Shown: piece by piece, positions 25,959 through 36,995 of the stretch
Layout: each line of letters begins with the position of its first letter
Position numbering within the stretch: position 1 is the first letter of the stretch
Assembly (NCBI GenBank): GCA_025766275.1
Contig: JAFKAC010000079.1
Location: 186,001 to 250,000, forward strand
From: Lactarius indigo
Taxonomy: Eukaryota; Basidiomycota; Agaricomycetes; Russulales; Russulaceae
DNA length: 64,000 bases
Reading direction: 5' to 3'
The notes under the pieces: generated by a model
The model's input: the letters and a program-made list of their open reading frames with translations, nothing else
Told to the model about the DNA's origin: nothing
Database searches by the model: none
Made by a program: the position numbers and the translations under genes

Positions 25959-28900
25959 GCGCGAAGTCCGAGACATTCAGCAAAATGCTTGACTTTGGGC
26001 GAGGGGAGCGCTTTGGTCAGCGCGTCGGCCACCATGTCCGCCGTGGGGCAATAGACGAGGCGTAGAGCGCCGTTTTCAACCACCCAACGAATGAAGTGGT
26101 AGCGCACGTCGATGTGCTTCGTGCGCGGGTGAAATTGATGGTCCTTCGTCAGCGCGATCGCCGACTGGTTGTCCGAGAACAAGGTAGTCGCGTCGGCGAT
26201 GGGTTCGAAGACTTCTGACAGCAAATTCCGGAGCCATAAGGCCTCCTTCATGCCGTGCGTCGCAGCGACGTACTCGCTCTCGGTGGTAGAGAGGGATATG
26301 ATCTCCTGCTTCTTCGAAGACCAGGAGACCGCGCCGCCGTCGATGAGGAACGCGTATCCTGTGATCGCGCGGCGGTCCTCCGTCATGCTGCCATCAGCGT
26401 CTGCGTACCCGACTAGGGTGCGACGCGCCTCGCCGTACGTGAGCCACAGATCGCGCGTCCCCGCCAGATAGCGGAAGATGCGTTTTACCGCGGTCCAATG
26501 CGCCATCCCGGGGTTAGCCGAGAACCTAGCGACAGTGGCGACCGCGAACGCGATATCGGGGCGTGTAGCGAGCGCTGCCCAGTTGAGCGCGCCGACAGCC
26601 TCGCGGTAGGGCACGTCGTGCATTACCGCGAACTCAGCCGCATCCGCCGGGGCTTGCTCCAAAGTGAGCCGGACTTGAGTGTCGAATGGGGTGGAAACGG
26701 TCTTCGCGTCATCGAAGCCGAAACGTCGCAGGATCGAGTCGATATAGGACCGCTGCGACAGGTGCACAGTGCCACCGGCGCGGTCCCTCTTCACCTCGAT
26801 TCCGAGCATCCAGTGAAGCTCGCCGAGGTCCGTGACCTCAACGTGCTTACGGAGCCCAGCCTTGAGGGCATCGACCGCTGCAGCGCTGCTAGCTGCGATC
26901 GTGCAGTCGTCGACGTGCACCGCGATGACGATAATCGCGCGAGGGTGTTTGATGTGCTTGTAGAATACTGCTTGATCCACCTTGCACTGCTGGAAGCCGA
27001 GACTGCTGAGGATCTGCGTGAACTTCTGGTACCAGCGGCGCCCAGCTTGTTTGAGGCCGTACAGTGACTTGCGGAGGCGCAGAACGCGGCCGGAAGTATC
27101 TTCGCGGTAGCCGGGGGGGTGACGCATATACAATACCTCGTCAGGCATCAGTTCACCGTTGAGGTACGCACCCTTAATGTCAACTTGGTGTAACTCCAGC
27201 CCAAGTCGATTCGCCATCGCGATGACCGTCCGCGACGATGCGAGCCGAGCGACAGGGGCGTAGGTGTCGAAGTAATCCACCCCCTCAACTTGGCTGAAGC
27301 CCTGCGCCACGAGGCGCGCCTTGTAGCGCACAACCTTCCCGGAAGCATCTTTCTTGGCCTTGAATACCCACTTCGAGCCGATAACGTTTGCTCCAGGGGG
27401 TGCTTGTTCGAGTGACCAGGTGCCGGCGGCGTGGAGAGTGGCAAGCTCTTCACGGATGGCCTGCTCCCAGAGCGGCCAGTCGGGCCGGCGTTTCGCCTCA
27501 GCAAGATTGCGGGGTTCTAGTGCTTCGGAATCAGCCGTTTCAGCCACCAGAGCCATTTCGACTCCGACCCAATTTTCGCGTAGAGTCGGCAGGCCACCTT
27601 CAACTGACCACGCCATATCGATGGACTCCCCATCATCTTCTGCGAAACTCCCAGGGACGGAAATCCCTCTGGGTATGACAGGATCCGATCGACGTGTGGA
27701 GGCGACGCCGACGCCTGCTTGGAGCTCTCGCACGATGCGGGACGGTTTGCGGAGGCGGGTAGTACGCTCTGGCTCTGGCTCTGGCTCAGGCAACATGGAC
27801 TCAACTTCCGATAGCGACGACAGTGACGACAACGACGACTGCCTGGACGGGGGTGCTGGTACAGGTACTAGGTCTGGTTGAGGAGGAGCTGGAGGTAGCG
27901 GCGGTGCGAACAACAGGGGTATTGGCGCGGCGTGTGACTCGGGCAAAGTTTTGGAGGTAGGCACATCCATTTTCTCCCCCTCGAGTCGCTCAGCCGCGGC
28001 GAAGTAGACGTTCCGTTCAACGCCGACAGACCTGTTCGCGGACCAGTAGACGCGGTGGCCGCGCGACTCTATATCGAAGCCGAGCCAACGTCCTTCACGC
28101 GCACGCGGGTCGAGCTTTGAGCCGTTCGGGTCGTGCACCCAAACAGGTTCGCCGAAGCGCTTCAAGCCGGACAGGTTGGGAGGGGCACCGTACAACGCCT
28201 GCCAAGGCGTCCCGCCGCTGAGGGCGCGGGTCGAGGTGCGATTCTTCAACCATGTTGAGTGCCAAAGGGCCTCCCCCCACAAGCTCTGGGGAAGGCCTGC
28301 CGAATGCAGGAGTGCGCGAACTTTCGCCACGAGGGTACGGTTAAGTCGCTCCGCGACGCCGTTCAGCTGAGGCGAGTCGTGAACGGTGAGTCGTCGCGCG
28401 GTGCCAGCGTTCGCGAGGTGGGCATTGAACGCTTCACTCAGGTACTCTCCGCCGCGGTCCGACCGCAAAACCTTGATCGCGGCGCAGTGATTTTGCGTCA
28501 GCGCCCACGCCTCGAACTGGCGGTAGTTCGCGAAGGCATCGCTCTTCTCGGCCAGAAGGTACGTGACTGTATAGCGGGTGGCGTCGTCGGTAAAGGTAAT
28601 GAAATACCGGCGACCTTGGCGCGTTGCGACTGGGGCGGGGCCCCACACGTCGGTGTGGATCTCGTCGCCGAAGTTCTTGGCTTGAGGACTGACGCGCAGC
28701 TTCGGGATGGGCTGGCGTGTGGCGCGAGCGTAGAGGCACGCCTCGCAGTGCTCTTCCCGTGAATTCGGGTCGAGAGCGATGCCGGTGACGAGACCGCCTT
28801 CAACGAGCTTGCGGGCGCTGTCGGGTGCGATATGCCCCATGCGCCTGTGGAGTTCCATGACGCTGACTACTTCCACAGCGTAGCCCCCGTCTTCCTCGTG

Positions 28901-29695
28901 CGCGACACGATACAGTCCGTGCGGTGTCCGCGCAATGGTCGCGAGACGTTCTCCCGCGCTCGACTGAATCTCGAGGTGGCCGCCGCCGATTGCAATCCGG
29001 TAACCAAGGTTGTCGAGGGCCCCGAGGGACACCAGAGTATAGCCGACCGACGGTGCGTGCAGCACATTCTCGAGCATGAGCTCGGACTGGCTGTTCCCGT
29101 TCGGCGCACTAACCACCATACTGCCGGTCCCTACAGCCGGGAACTGCTGGCCATTGGCCGCGTTCAAGAATACCGGGTGGTCAAGCGATCGGTAGGTCAA
29201 GAAATCCTCGCGGTAAGGCGAGATGTGGCGCGTGGCGCCGGAGTCGTAAAGCTCTACGCGGGTGGGTCTCGCCGCCTCCATTTGCGTGATAGCAGCTGCT
29301 GCGAGCCCGCCATATAATGCGGCGCCCGCCCCTGCTCCTTCGCGGTCTAGAGGGGAAACGACTTGATTTTCCGGTAGCTCGTAGATGTCCTCGAGGAACA
29401 CGGCCGACCAGCATCCATCTGGCTCAACGGACGTCCAGCCCTCTGCGCTGGCGTCGTCTTCGGGGATCGCCACGACGTTGGCTGATCCGACCGGCTTGTT
29501 CTCGGGTTTTGTTGCGTTCTGGTACGTCGGCGGTTGACTAGACTGCCCGGACGAGTTGGACTGATTCGCGTTTTGATTGGACTGTGAGTCTTTCTTCGGC
29601 GACCGGCACTCGCGTGCCCAATGGCCTTGCTTGCCGCAATTGTGGCACTTGCCTTTGCGGCGCTTCTTCCCCCCATCACCGTGAGTGGCCGCCAT
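25952..29695 (-). CDS. copia gag C-terminus and pol (protease, integrase, RT, RNase H)
   Basis: A 1247-residue open frame. Visible in order: a CCHC zinc knuckle (C17, C20, H25, C30), an aspartic protease DSGAT at 151-155, the integrase zinc-binding region from HRRMGH near 282 to CEACLYARA, an HTDVWGP catalytic start near 347, reverse transcriptase with YAPVARL near 811 and VHVDD near 923, and RNase H with STTESEYVA near 1135. No internal stop. It is the downstream part of a single gag-pol frame whose upstream part is at 37442-38074. With one copy of the GTCGG duplication removed the two parts are in the same frame, for about 1485 codons in all. The nested gypsy element separates them, so the first Met here is not the natural start. 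Confidence 0.93.
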   Translation of the reverse strand: MAATHGDGGKKRRKGKCHNCGKQGHWARECRSPKKDSQSNQNANQSNSSGQSSQPPTYQNATKPENKPVGSANVVAIPEDDASAEGWTSVEPDGCWSAVFLEDIYELPENQVVSPLDREGAGAGAALYGGLAAAAITQMEAARPTRVELYDSGATRHISPYREDFLTYRSLDHPVFLNAANGQQFPAVGTGSMVVSAPNGNSQSELMLENVLHAPSVGYTLVSLGALDNLGYRIAIGGGHLEIQSSAGERLATIARTPHGLYRVAHEEDGGYAVEVVSVMELHRRMGHIAPDSARKLVEGGLVTGIALDPNSREEHCEACLYARATRQPIPKLRVSPQAKNFGDEIHTDVWGPAPVATRQGRRYFITFTDDATRYTVTYLLAEKSDAFANYRQFEAWALTQNHCAAIKVLRSDRGGEYLSEAFNAHLANAGTARRLTVHDSPQLNGVAERLNRTLVAKVRALLHSAGLPQSLWGEALWHSTWLKNRTSTRALSGGTPWQALYGAPPNLSGLKRFGEPVWVHDPNGSKLDPRAREGRWLGFDIESRGHRVYWSANRSVGVERNVYFAAAERLEGEKMDVPTSKTLPESHAAPIPLLFAPPLPPAPPQPDLVPVPAPPSRQSSLSSLSSLSEVESMLPEPEPEPERTTRLRKPSRIVRELQAGVGVASTRRSDPVIPRGISVPGSFAEDDGESIDMAWSVEGGLPTLRENWVGVEMALVAETADSEALEPRNLAEAKRRPDWPLWEQAIREELATLHAAGTWSLEQAPPGANVIGSKWVFKAKKDASGKVVRYKARLVAQGFSQVEGVDYFDTYAPVARLASSRTVIAMANRLGLELHQVDIKGAYLNGELMPDEVLYMRHPPGYREDTSGRVLRLRKSLYGLKQAGRRWYQKFTQILSSLGFQQCKVDQAVFYKHIKHPRAIIVIAVHVDDCTIAASSAAAVDALKAGLRKHVEVTDLGELHWMLGIEVKRDRAGGTVHLSQRSYIDSILRRFGFDDAKTVSTPFDTQVRLTLEQAPADAAEFAVMHDVPYREAVGALNWAALATRPDIAFAVATVARFSANPGMAHWTAVKRIFRYLAGTRDLWLTYGEARRTLVGYADADGSMTEDRRAITGYAFLIDGGAVSWSSKKQEIISLSTTESEYVAATHGMKEALWLRNLLSEVFEPIADATTLFSDNQSAIALTKDHQFHPRTKHIDVRYHFIRWVVENGALRLVYCPTADMVADALTKALPSPKVKHFAECLGLRAV

Positions 29696-29776
29696 AGCTT
29701 CGTCTTGGGGCTGGGACTGATGTTGCTTCCCCTTGCCTGATGAGCCCCCATCCCGTTTGCGCCGCGCCGCCAGGCG

Positions 29777-29781
29777 GTCGG
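29777..29781. repeat. gypsy target-site duplication, left
   Basis: GTCGG abuts the left gypsy LTR and is repeated at 37442-37446 after the right LTR, inside the copia gag frame. Confidence 0.9.
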
Positions 29782-30227
29782 TGTAACGCCGTCACAGCGT
29801 TAGCTCGACTTGAGCGTAAATGAAGGCGACCTGAGTAACTTAGCTGATCACGCCCTAAGACGTATGGCACGAAGGCTCTATTCTAGATGTTCGAAGACAC
29901 TAGTTATGACTTGCGGCTCCTCTACTCCGAGGTAGAGATGAAAGAGGGTTTGAAGCGAGAAGTGACGATTGAAGAAGACCAAGATGGCGTGTCTTGGTCT
30001 TCCACAGCTATCTTAAATACAAAACAGCAGGCTTTCAAGCGCTGCTATGAGTCACTGTAATGTAGCGTCCAACGTATCGCGTAAGTAGCGCAATCCTAGT
30101 ACTACTACTATCTGTACTAGGATCGAGTCATTCCCAAACACCTAACTCCTGCGTAAACTCCGAGTCCGTGACTAATCTACCTTACCGCCGTAGTCACAAC
30201 CGGTACAGTAAGGGTCAAACCGTAACA
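29782..30227 (-). repeat. gypsy 3' LTR
   Basis: 3' LTR in sense orientation. It is identical by eye to 36996-37441 except at position 29892. It contains the inverted pair AAGACCAAGA / TCTTGGTCTT near 29975-30000 and a TATTTAA box (minus strand) at 30019-30013. Confidence 0.93.
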
Positions 30228-30243
30228 TCACCCTCTTTCTAGC
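30228..30243 (-). other. gypsy polypurine tract
   Basis: Sense-orientation sequence CTAGAAAGAGGGTGA directly precedes the TGTTACGG start of the 3' LTR, as expected for plus-strand priming. Confidence 0.7.
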
Positions 30244-30257
30244 GTGAGGCTCCAGAC

Positions 30258-33200
30258 TCACTGGAAGTCACGAGCGATCCACTCGCGTTGCTCGTCCTCG
30301 ATGCGTCGGAATACGTCGGCACGCTCCAGGCGGTATACACAGTCCATCTTGTCTTCTCGGGCGACAAGGACCATGCCGCGGAGTTGGCGGATGCGCGCCT
30401 GTAAGCGCGACTCCTCGTGGGCTGCGGCGCGATACCGTGTTACCTCCGCAACCAGGGATTCATCCCCTATGCGGTTAAGCGCGCGGTCCGTGAGTTTGTC
30501 GGCAGCGAGGATGACAAGATCCTCGTGAGCGATGAAGGCGCGATTCGCAGCCGAGAGACGAGGGGCGGCATAGAGGGGTTTGCCGTACAGATAAGGGGAT
30601 CCCGGGATTACTCCCAGGACAAAAGGGTTCGCACCTCCAACGATCTGGACATGGCTCGCCTGCAGCTCTACTCCGTCCGGCCCGGTGATGGGGAAGTGAA
30701 TGTAATGGGGCTGTCGATTCGCCCGGAACCCTTCAGGCGCAAGGACCTGCGCCGGGTCGTCGTCTCGCGTAATGGGGGTGTGTAATGCGACGCCGGGCAG
30801 TCGCACACGTCCTCGAGACATGGGGGTTCCGTCGGTGTGCAAGAGCCACGGGGTGATTCCGGGATTAGCAGAGTCGCGGTTCGTTCGAAGGAGGGGGTGG
30901 CTGACCAGGTAGTAATCTCCGTCGTCAGGGTCAGCTTGGTCCGGCATCGTTGCCTGCGCTGCCGCAACTCGCTCAATCTCTCCTGCGCTAACCTCAACTG
31001 TTCTCTGGCCCACTCCTGAGCCGTCCTCCGCCAAACCTCCTCCGCTTCCGTCTCCTCCCGGTCCTTCCTTAGATCGATCGGTCGGGAAAACTCCCCTAAT
31101 ACCGATAAGAGCGTCGTCTGGGGGGATGATTGCGATGGGCTCCCTTGTCCCGTTGTCATCTCGGAAGATGTGAGCGACGGCATGCTGCTGCTCGTCGCTG
31201 GGCTGGCACGTGGGGTCTGGGAACCTCTGTAGGAGGCCAGCCCATTCTTGAGCGGTGATATGCCCCGTTCGCATGTTTGCAGGTGTGTACGGAGTGAGTT
31301 GGACCGCTGGAACCACGGTTTCTTCATCGTCTTGGATGATGGCGGCGGCGTCTTGTGCGACTTGGTCGAGGAGGATCGCCGTGGTGACATGTCTGAGGGG
31401 AGAAGTGGGCATAGAAGTGGAAGTGGATCGAAGGTAGGAGTGATGCTCTTCTCGACGCTTTTCGATGGTGCTTTTAAGTCTTCGTGCGGTTGCTCGGGCC
31501 GCTTGGTATGCCTCTATTGCTTCCGGGGCGAAAACGTCATCCTTGTCGACCCATTGATTCTCCGAGTCAGGATACCCCTTCCATTTGATGAGATATTGGA
31601 GTTTCTTGCGGCGGCCGAAATGCCGTGAGTCTAGAACAGCCTCGACTTCATATTCTTCTTCCCCCTCTACAAGATCCGGTGGCGGTCGGGAGAAGTTTTC
31701 GCCATGCATGGTCGTACTCTTGTACGGCGTGAGAAGATCTATGTGAAACACGGGGTGGATGCTCCACTGTGTGGGAAGTTCAAGGTGGTAGTTGTATGGG
31801 GACATCACCTGGACTACTTTAAAAGGGCCGTGGCGTCGCGCCGCAAGTTTTGCCGTAGGTTGATTGGTTCGAAGGTGTTTTCCTTCTAGCCATACTTGGT
31901 CTCCTATTTGATATCTCGGGGTGTTTCGGTGTTTCACCCAGCTGTCCTGCGCCTTCTTGATAAGGGTTTGGGCCAGCTGTCGCGCTTCCTTGAGCTGTGT
32001 GAGTCTGGTGACGACGCGTGGAATAGGGGATGGCTTATCCGTCCAATCCGCCGTCGGGTCGTAGCCCATAAGCAGCATAAAGGGTGATTGTTTTGTGTGC
32101 TCGTGGGGCCAATTGTTGTGAGCGAATTCTGCTATGGGGAGGTATGCCGCCCAGTTATCTTGGCGCTCGTTGGCCCAGAACCGCAGATACTGTTCCAGCC
32201 ATTGATTGGTTCGCTCCGACTGCCCATCCGTTCGTGGGTGATACGCCGTAGAGACATTTTGTCTGATGCCTAGAATTCGACAGACTTCCTTGGTGAACTT
32301 TGATGTGAATCGAGGATCGCGATCACTGATGACTTTACGCGGTAGTCCGAACCGTTTGAATACGTGAAGGACGTACAGGGTGGCCGTTTCCTCTGCGGTA
32401 ATCTCTTCATTGCACGGGATGAATATCGACGCCTTACTACAGTCGTGATCTGTAACAGTGAGGATGCTATCATAGGACTGAGATATTGGCAATTTGGTAA
32501 TAAAGTCCAACGCGATGGTGTGGAAAGGAGAGGCATCCGTTACTGCGGTGATGGGGTGCAACGGCGCGTGCGTTGGTCTTGTATTGACTTTGTTTCGTTG
32601 ACAGTCGGCGCATCCTGTGACGTATTCATACACATCTCGGCGAATCCTTGGCCACCAGTAGTGTCGTTCTACGATCCGTTGGGTTCTGCTGATGCCTGGG
32701 TGCCCGTGAACGGGGGGGTCATGATGGTCGTGTATTATCGCCCTGTACGCGGACATGGGTCCAGTGACTACCAGCCGTCCGTCCTTGTACCATTCTCCTT
32801 CTATCTTCTTCAGCTGGTGAGCGTCGACCCACGCCTGGACAACTTTTGGGTCTTGCCGTCGTCTCGGCGTTTGTAGTAGTGGGTGTATTTCCAGGGCGCG
32901 GGCGGTGTTAGTGGCTCGCACGAATACTTCGGGGGGTAAGACCACTACACCTTCGTTGTCCCCTTCTCCCTGATCATAATCCGGTCATCTGGATAGGGCA
33001 TCTGCTCTACCGTTGTTCTTCCCCTTGATATGATGGATCTCGAAGTCGTATTCCATTAGTTCCAGTACTTCTCTAGCGACTCGTCGGCTAATCTTTTGCG
33101 GGGTTTTCCAGTACTGGAGATTAAGGTGGTCCGAAAATATCTTGATTTTGTGCGGGGATCCCGCAAGTAGGGGTCTCCAGTGCCTGAGAGCCTTGACGAT

Positions 33201-35006
33201 GGCTAGAAGCTCTAAGTCGTAAATATCGTAATTGCGTTCGGCTTCGTTTAGCGTGGCTGAGTAGTACCCTATCGGGTGCTTGCGACCGTCATTTTTCTTC
33301 TGTAAGAGTACAGCACCTACTGCAAATCCGGATGCATCGACTTCTAATTCGAATTGGTCCTGTAGATTGGGATGTGCCAATACCGGTTCTTCCGTGACGA
33401 GGTGTTTGAGGGTCTTGAACGCGCGGTCTTCGGCTTCTGTCCATTTCCATTCTGCATCCTTCCGGGTGAGTCAGTTTAATGGTCGTGCATGGGTAGCGAA
33501 ACTGCAGATGAAAAGACGGTAAAAGTTGCAGAAGCCTAAAAAGGATCGTACGTCCCTGACCTTTGTTGGGGTTGGCCAGTCCTTAATGCCGCAAACTTTT
33601 ACCGGGTCCATGCGTGTTACCCCCCTTTCAAGGATTACCCCCAGGTAATCCATCCGCGGTTGGTGGAACAGGCATTTCTCGAGCTTAAAATAGAGATCGT
33701 GATCCTGGGCGACGCGGAGAACGTCAGTCACGGCGGCAATATGATCAGCCATTGTAGATCCTTCCCGTGTGGCAATTCCAATATCATCCATGTAGACTCG
33801 GATGACCGTCCCTCGTAGCTCGTGTTTTGCGATGGTGTCGCGATAGATGTGGTTCATCATGGTTTGAAAGGTGGCTGGTGAGTTTGTGAGGCCAAAGAAC
33901 ATGACCGTTGGTTCGAAGAGACCGAATTTGGTCTTAAAAGCCGCCTTTTCCTGATCACCGTCACGTATGCGGACATTGTTGTACCCCCATCGGATGTCAA
34001 GTTTGGTATAAATGTGGGCATTACTAAGGTCATAGATGAGGTCCTGGATGAGGGGGAGTGGGTATTGGTTGCGTATGGTATGTGAGTTGATAACGCGATA
34101 ATCCTGTACGGGGCGTAGCTTCCCGTCCTTCTTTTTGACAAAGAAAAATGATGAGGCGTACGGGGAGATGGACGGTCGCAGATATCCTTGCTTAAGTTTT
34201 TCGTCCAGGAACTCCTTAAGCTTCCCCTCTTCCTCTTGCGTTAATGGGTATATTTTGCAATCTATCGCAGATGGAGTGCCAGGTTTGAAGTCGATGGCGT
34301 GATCCCAGGGTCTTGCTGGGGGAAATCGTTGGGATGCCTCTTCGCTGAAGAGCCTTTCGAAGGCGGTGTATACTGCTGGCAGTTCTACGGGTTCATCTTC
34401 TGTCTTTGCCCGAATGGCCAGCTCCGTGGACGTAGTTGCGCGTAGGTACGTATCCTCCTCATCCATATCCAGGACGATTGCTTCCTTTTCGTCATTAGTG
34501 AGCGCGGCTGCAATGATGGTATGACGATTTGTACTGTCCTGTGTACTGATCACGACCGGCATGATCTCTTCGTGTATTACTGCGTCTCGCCAGTTAATGG
34601 TCGGCTCGTAGGTTGCCAGCCATGGATATCCTAGAACAATACTTTCTTCGCCGAGGTCGGTTATGAGGAATCACATGGTCCTGTGATATCCTTTAGCGTA
34701 TACATCTAGGTCGGTGAAGTGGGTAATAGACCCAGCTTTGTTTTCGGTGTTGTCTATATTCCAGATTTTTCGCGGTTGCGGCAGGGGCTGGAGTCCAATG
34801 CCTAACCTCTTGACAAAATTTGGATGTATAAAGTTGTCGGTTGCTCCCGAGTCAACTAATGCTTTGATATCGGCCATTCGGTAATTCGTGCGAATCGAGA
34901 CTGGAATTCGAAGGGAGCGAAAGCGTGTCATGATTACAGAATTACAATTTAGAGCCCTCACCCAGGCCGATGGGTTCAGGCGCTCCGAAAATCCTCTTTC
35001 CCCCAT
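30258..35006 (-). pseudogene. gypsy pol with three in-frame TGA stops
   Basis: One continuous frame of 1583 codons from the ATG at 35006, broken only by TGA at 34673-34671, 33473-33471 and 32987-32985. It is the -1 frame relative to gag and overlaps the gag end by 31 bases. Domains in order: aspartic protease (DSGATDNFIHPNFV), reverse transcriptase (FVKKKDGKLRPVQDYR, catalytic YMDDI), RNase H (ELEVDASGFAVGAVL..IFSDH), integrase with a GHPGISRTQ / CADCQRNK zinc-binding region and DDE core (TIALDFITKLP, STAYHPRTDGQSERTNQW), and a chromodomain (EYEVEAVLDSRHF..YLIKWKGYPDSENQW). About 400 residues follow the chromodomain, with a Gly-rich linker and a charged helical C-terminus; I do not recognise that part. 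Each TGA would be sense if read as CGA. Confidence 0.88.
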
Positions 35007-36976
35007 AGATCCTGCAATATCAAATCTTTTACTTCGTCAGGGGCGTTGGCTACTCCCGTGAGCCACTCCTTGGCCCGTTCTTCCGCTGTTTTGCTGGTCG
35101 AGGCAGCCTGTATTTGGGCGGGCGGCGCTTCTTGTGCGTAATAATCGGTTTCTGTCATCCGGACGGTAGAGGGTCCGGGTTCTTGCGGTCGCCACTGTCG
35201 CGGCTGTCGTGGATGGGGGCAATTTCGTGAGAGGTGGCCCGGTGCGTTACAGTTATAGCACAGGACTGTCCTTAGGTCTCGTCGTACCCCCCCTCTTCCG
35301 CGTCCTCTAACTCCAGGTCCTCCTCTTGGCGGGAACGGGGGTAGGTTGGTGTATGGTGGTTTGCCGTAGTCGATTTCATCCGATCCAGCCAATCTTGCCC
35401 TTACTCGATCAGCGGAGGTGTCCATTGCCCAGGGGTTTGCGAGGTTCTGTGGGACGCTCCAACTAGCATTGCCCGTCTTCTTTGGTTTGTTGTCCTTGTA
35501 TTCATCCACCCTGGCTCTAATGTGGATGTAGTTGCGCTGTCGGCGAAGCGTTGCCCACTTCCATTCGTCGAAGGTCTCTGGTTCGTCTAGGTCGTAGGTC
35601 TTCTCATATAGTTTCTTGGGGAGTCCCTTCGTAAAGAGATCGATTGTCTGTGGGTCATTAAGGCGGTATCCCGCTTTCCTGGCCGCTTCTTCGAATTCAT
35701 TGACGTATTTGTCAATGTCCCCATCGATCATTTTGAGGCCTTTCCTTAGCAGCGCTTGAGCTTGTTCTCGTTCGAGGGTATTGACGAACCTTTGGTTAAA
35801 CCCTTCTGCTACTGCGTTCCACAGATCTCTTGTGTGTTGGTCTATACCTCGTTGTATTTGTCGATTGAGCCATTTGAGGTATGAGAGCACCCATTCGCTC
35901 ACGGACACCCCCTTGATGTAGGAGAGGAAAAGTAAGCTTCGTCGATAGTCGTTGCGCATAACAGGAGTGTCGAGGTTCATCCCCCAATACACGTGCCATT
36001 GTGTGAGGAATGAGTCCACTTTAGTGCGATCTCCGTCAAAGATGGTGGGAGGTTCACCGGTTAGTTTTTCGTGCCCATGTCCTCCTCCTGCACCTGCACC
36101 GCCCCCACCTCCACCACCGCCCCCACCTCCTCCTGGGGGTCCTCCTTCGGGTGGATTATTCGGGAGGTCGGGCGGGTTCCCTCCTCTTCCTGGGCGTCGG
36201 GGAAAGTCGTCCCCGGGAGGTCCTCCCCATCCTGGTGGGGGGTCGAGTGGCATTCCTCGTCTTCCTCCATCCCCTGACGGGGGGTCTCCCTGGTCGGGTC
36301 CGATGGCACGGAATATCGCCGCGTCGTCTGCGGTCATTCGATGTCCTGTCTCGGGGTTGATGGGCATGAGATTTTGTCGGGATTCTTGCCTGATTGCTTC
36401 GGCCGCGTCTCGCGCCGCTTGTTCTCTAACGGCCATAATTTCTTCCGCCGTCATGGTCGTTGTTGCCATTTCTGCTGCGGGCGATCGTACGTGGATTATT
36501 TCTGGTTGTTCTGAGATATGTAGGGACTCAGCTCGTTGGATGGTGTATTGCTCGATAGGTCCGATGCTTGCCGGGCGATTTTCTTCGCTTTGCTCTTCCT
36601 CCTCAGTTTCTTCGCTTACCGCTTCTCCGGTCGAATGTTCTCGTATCTGGCCGTCGATGGGCCCCCAGTCGGCTCGTGAATTGAGTTCGCGTGCGTCGAT
36701 ATCGCACTGATATTGTCTTCCTGCTGGTCTAATGACGTCCCAGTGGTGATCTATGGGGTTCCACGTAACTTCTACCCAACACAGGTGGTCGAAATTGAAC
36801 TCAACAGGTCTGAACCGTGTGGGTCCGTTGAATTCTACGAAGTATCCGGTTTCGTCTCCTCGTTCTCTCCAGCGGGCTGCCCCTAGGAATCTGGTTGGTA
36901 CGTTGCGATCTCCTCGTCGTTCCAAATAGTAGGGACGGAAGCTCGTCCACTGATCGCGTGTGTTTACAGTCGCCAC
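34976..36976 (-). CDS. gypsy gag polyprotein
   Basis: Open frame of about 666 residues. An acidic and Pro/Gly-rich N-terminal half includes a run of at least eleven glycines near residue 282. It is followed by a Retrotrans_gag-type helical domain (about 340-470) and a CCHC zinc knuckle CYNCNAPGHLSRNC near 570. The frame opens with GTG at 36976 and reads back only to a TAA beside the LTR, so the true start codon is unclear. The frame ends at 34976 and overlaps pol by 31 bases. I see no canonical slippery heptamer in the overlap. Confidence 0.88.
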   Translation of the reverse strand: MATVNTRDQWTSFRPYYLERRGDRNVPTRFLGAARWRERGDETGYFVEFNGPTRFRPVEFNFDHLCWVEVTWNPIDHHWDVIRPAGRQYQCDIDARELNSRADWGPIDGQIREHSTGEAVSEETEEEEQSEENRPASIGPIEQYTIQRAESLHISEQPEIIHVRSPAAEMATTTMTAEEIMAVREQAARDAAEAIRQESRQNLMPINPETGHRMTADDAAIFRAIGPDQGDPPSGDGGRRGMPLDPPPGWGGPPGDDFPRRPGRGGNPPDLPNNPPEGGPPGGGGGGGGGGGGAGAGGGHGHEKLTGEPPTIFDGDRTKVDSFLTQWHVYWGMNLDTPVMRNDYRRSLLFLSYIKGVSVSEWVLSYLKWLNRQIQRGIDQHTRDLWNAVAEGFNQRFVNTLEREQAQALLRKGLKMIDGDIDKYVNEFEEAARKAGYRLNDPQTIDLFTKGLPKKLYEKTYDLDEPETFDEWKWATLRRQRNYIHIRARVDEYKDNKPKKTGNASWSVPQNLANPWAMDTSADRVRARLAGSDEIDYGKPPYTNLPPFPPRGGPGVRGRGRGGVRRDLRTVLCYNCNAPGHLSRNCPHPRQPRQWRPQEPGPSTVRMTETDYYAQEAPPAQIQAASTSKTAEERAKEWLTGVANAPDEVKDLILQDLWGKEDFRSA

Positions 36977-36982
36977 AATGGG

Positions 36983-36993
36983 ATCTTGGTCTT
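36983..36993 (-). other. gypsy putative self-priming primer-binding site
   Basis: In sense orientation AAGACCAAGAT lies two bases downstream of the 5' LTR. It is an exact 11-base complement of ATCTTGGTCTT inside the same LTR (37199-37189), 28-34 bases downstream of a TATTTAA box. No tRNA-like TGG follows the LTR. This matches the arrangement in Tf1-type self-priming elements. Confidence 0.6.
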
Positions 36994-36995
36994 AA

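Noticed and set aside
30258..35006. TGA as a recoded (read-through) codon in gypsy pol
   Set aside because: Three sites, no recoding signal visible, and CpG deamination of CGA explains all three more simply.
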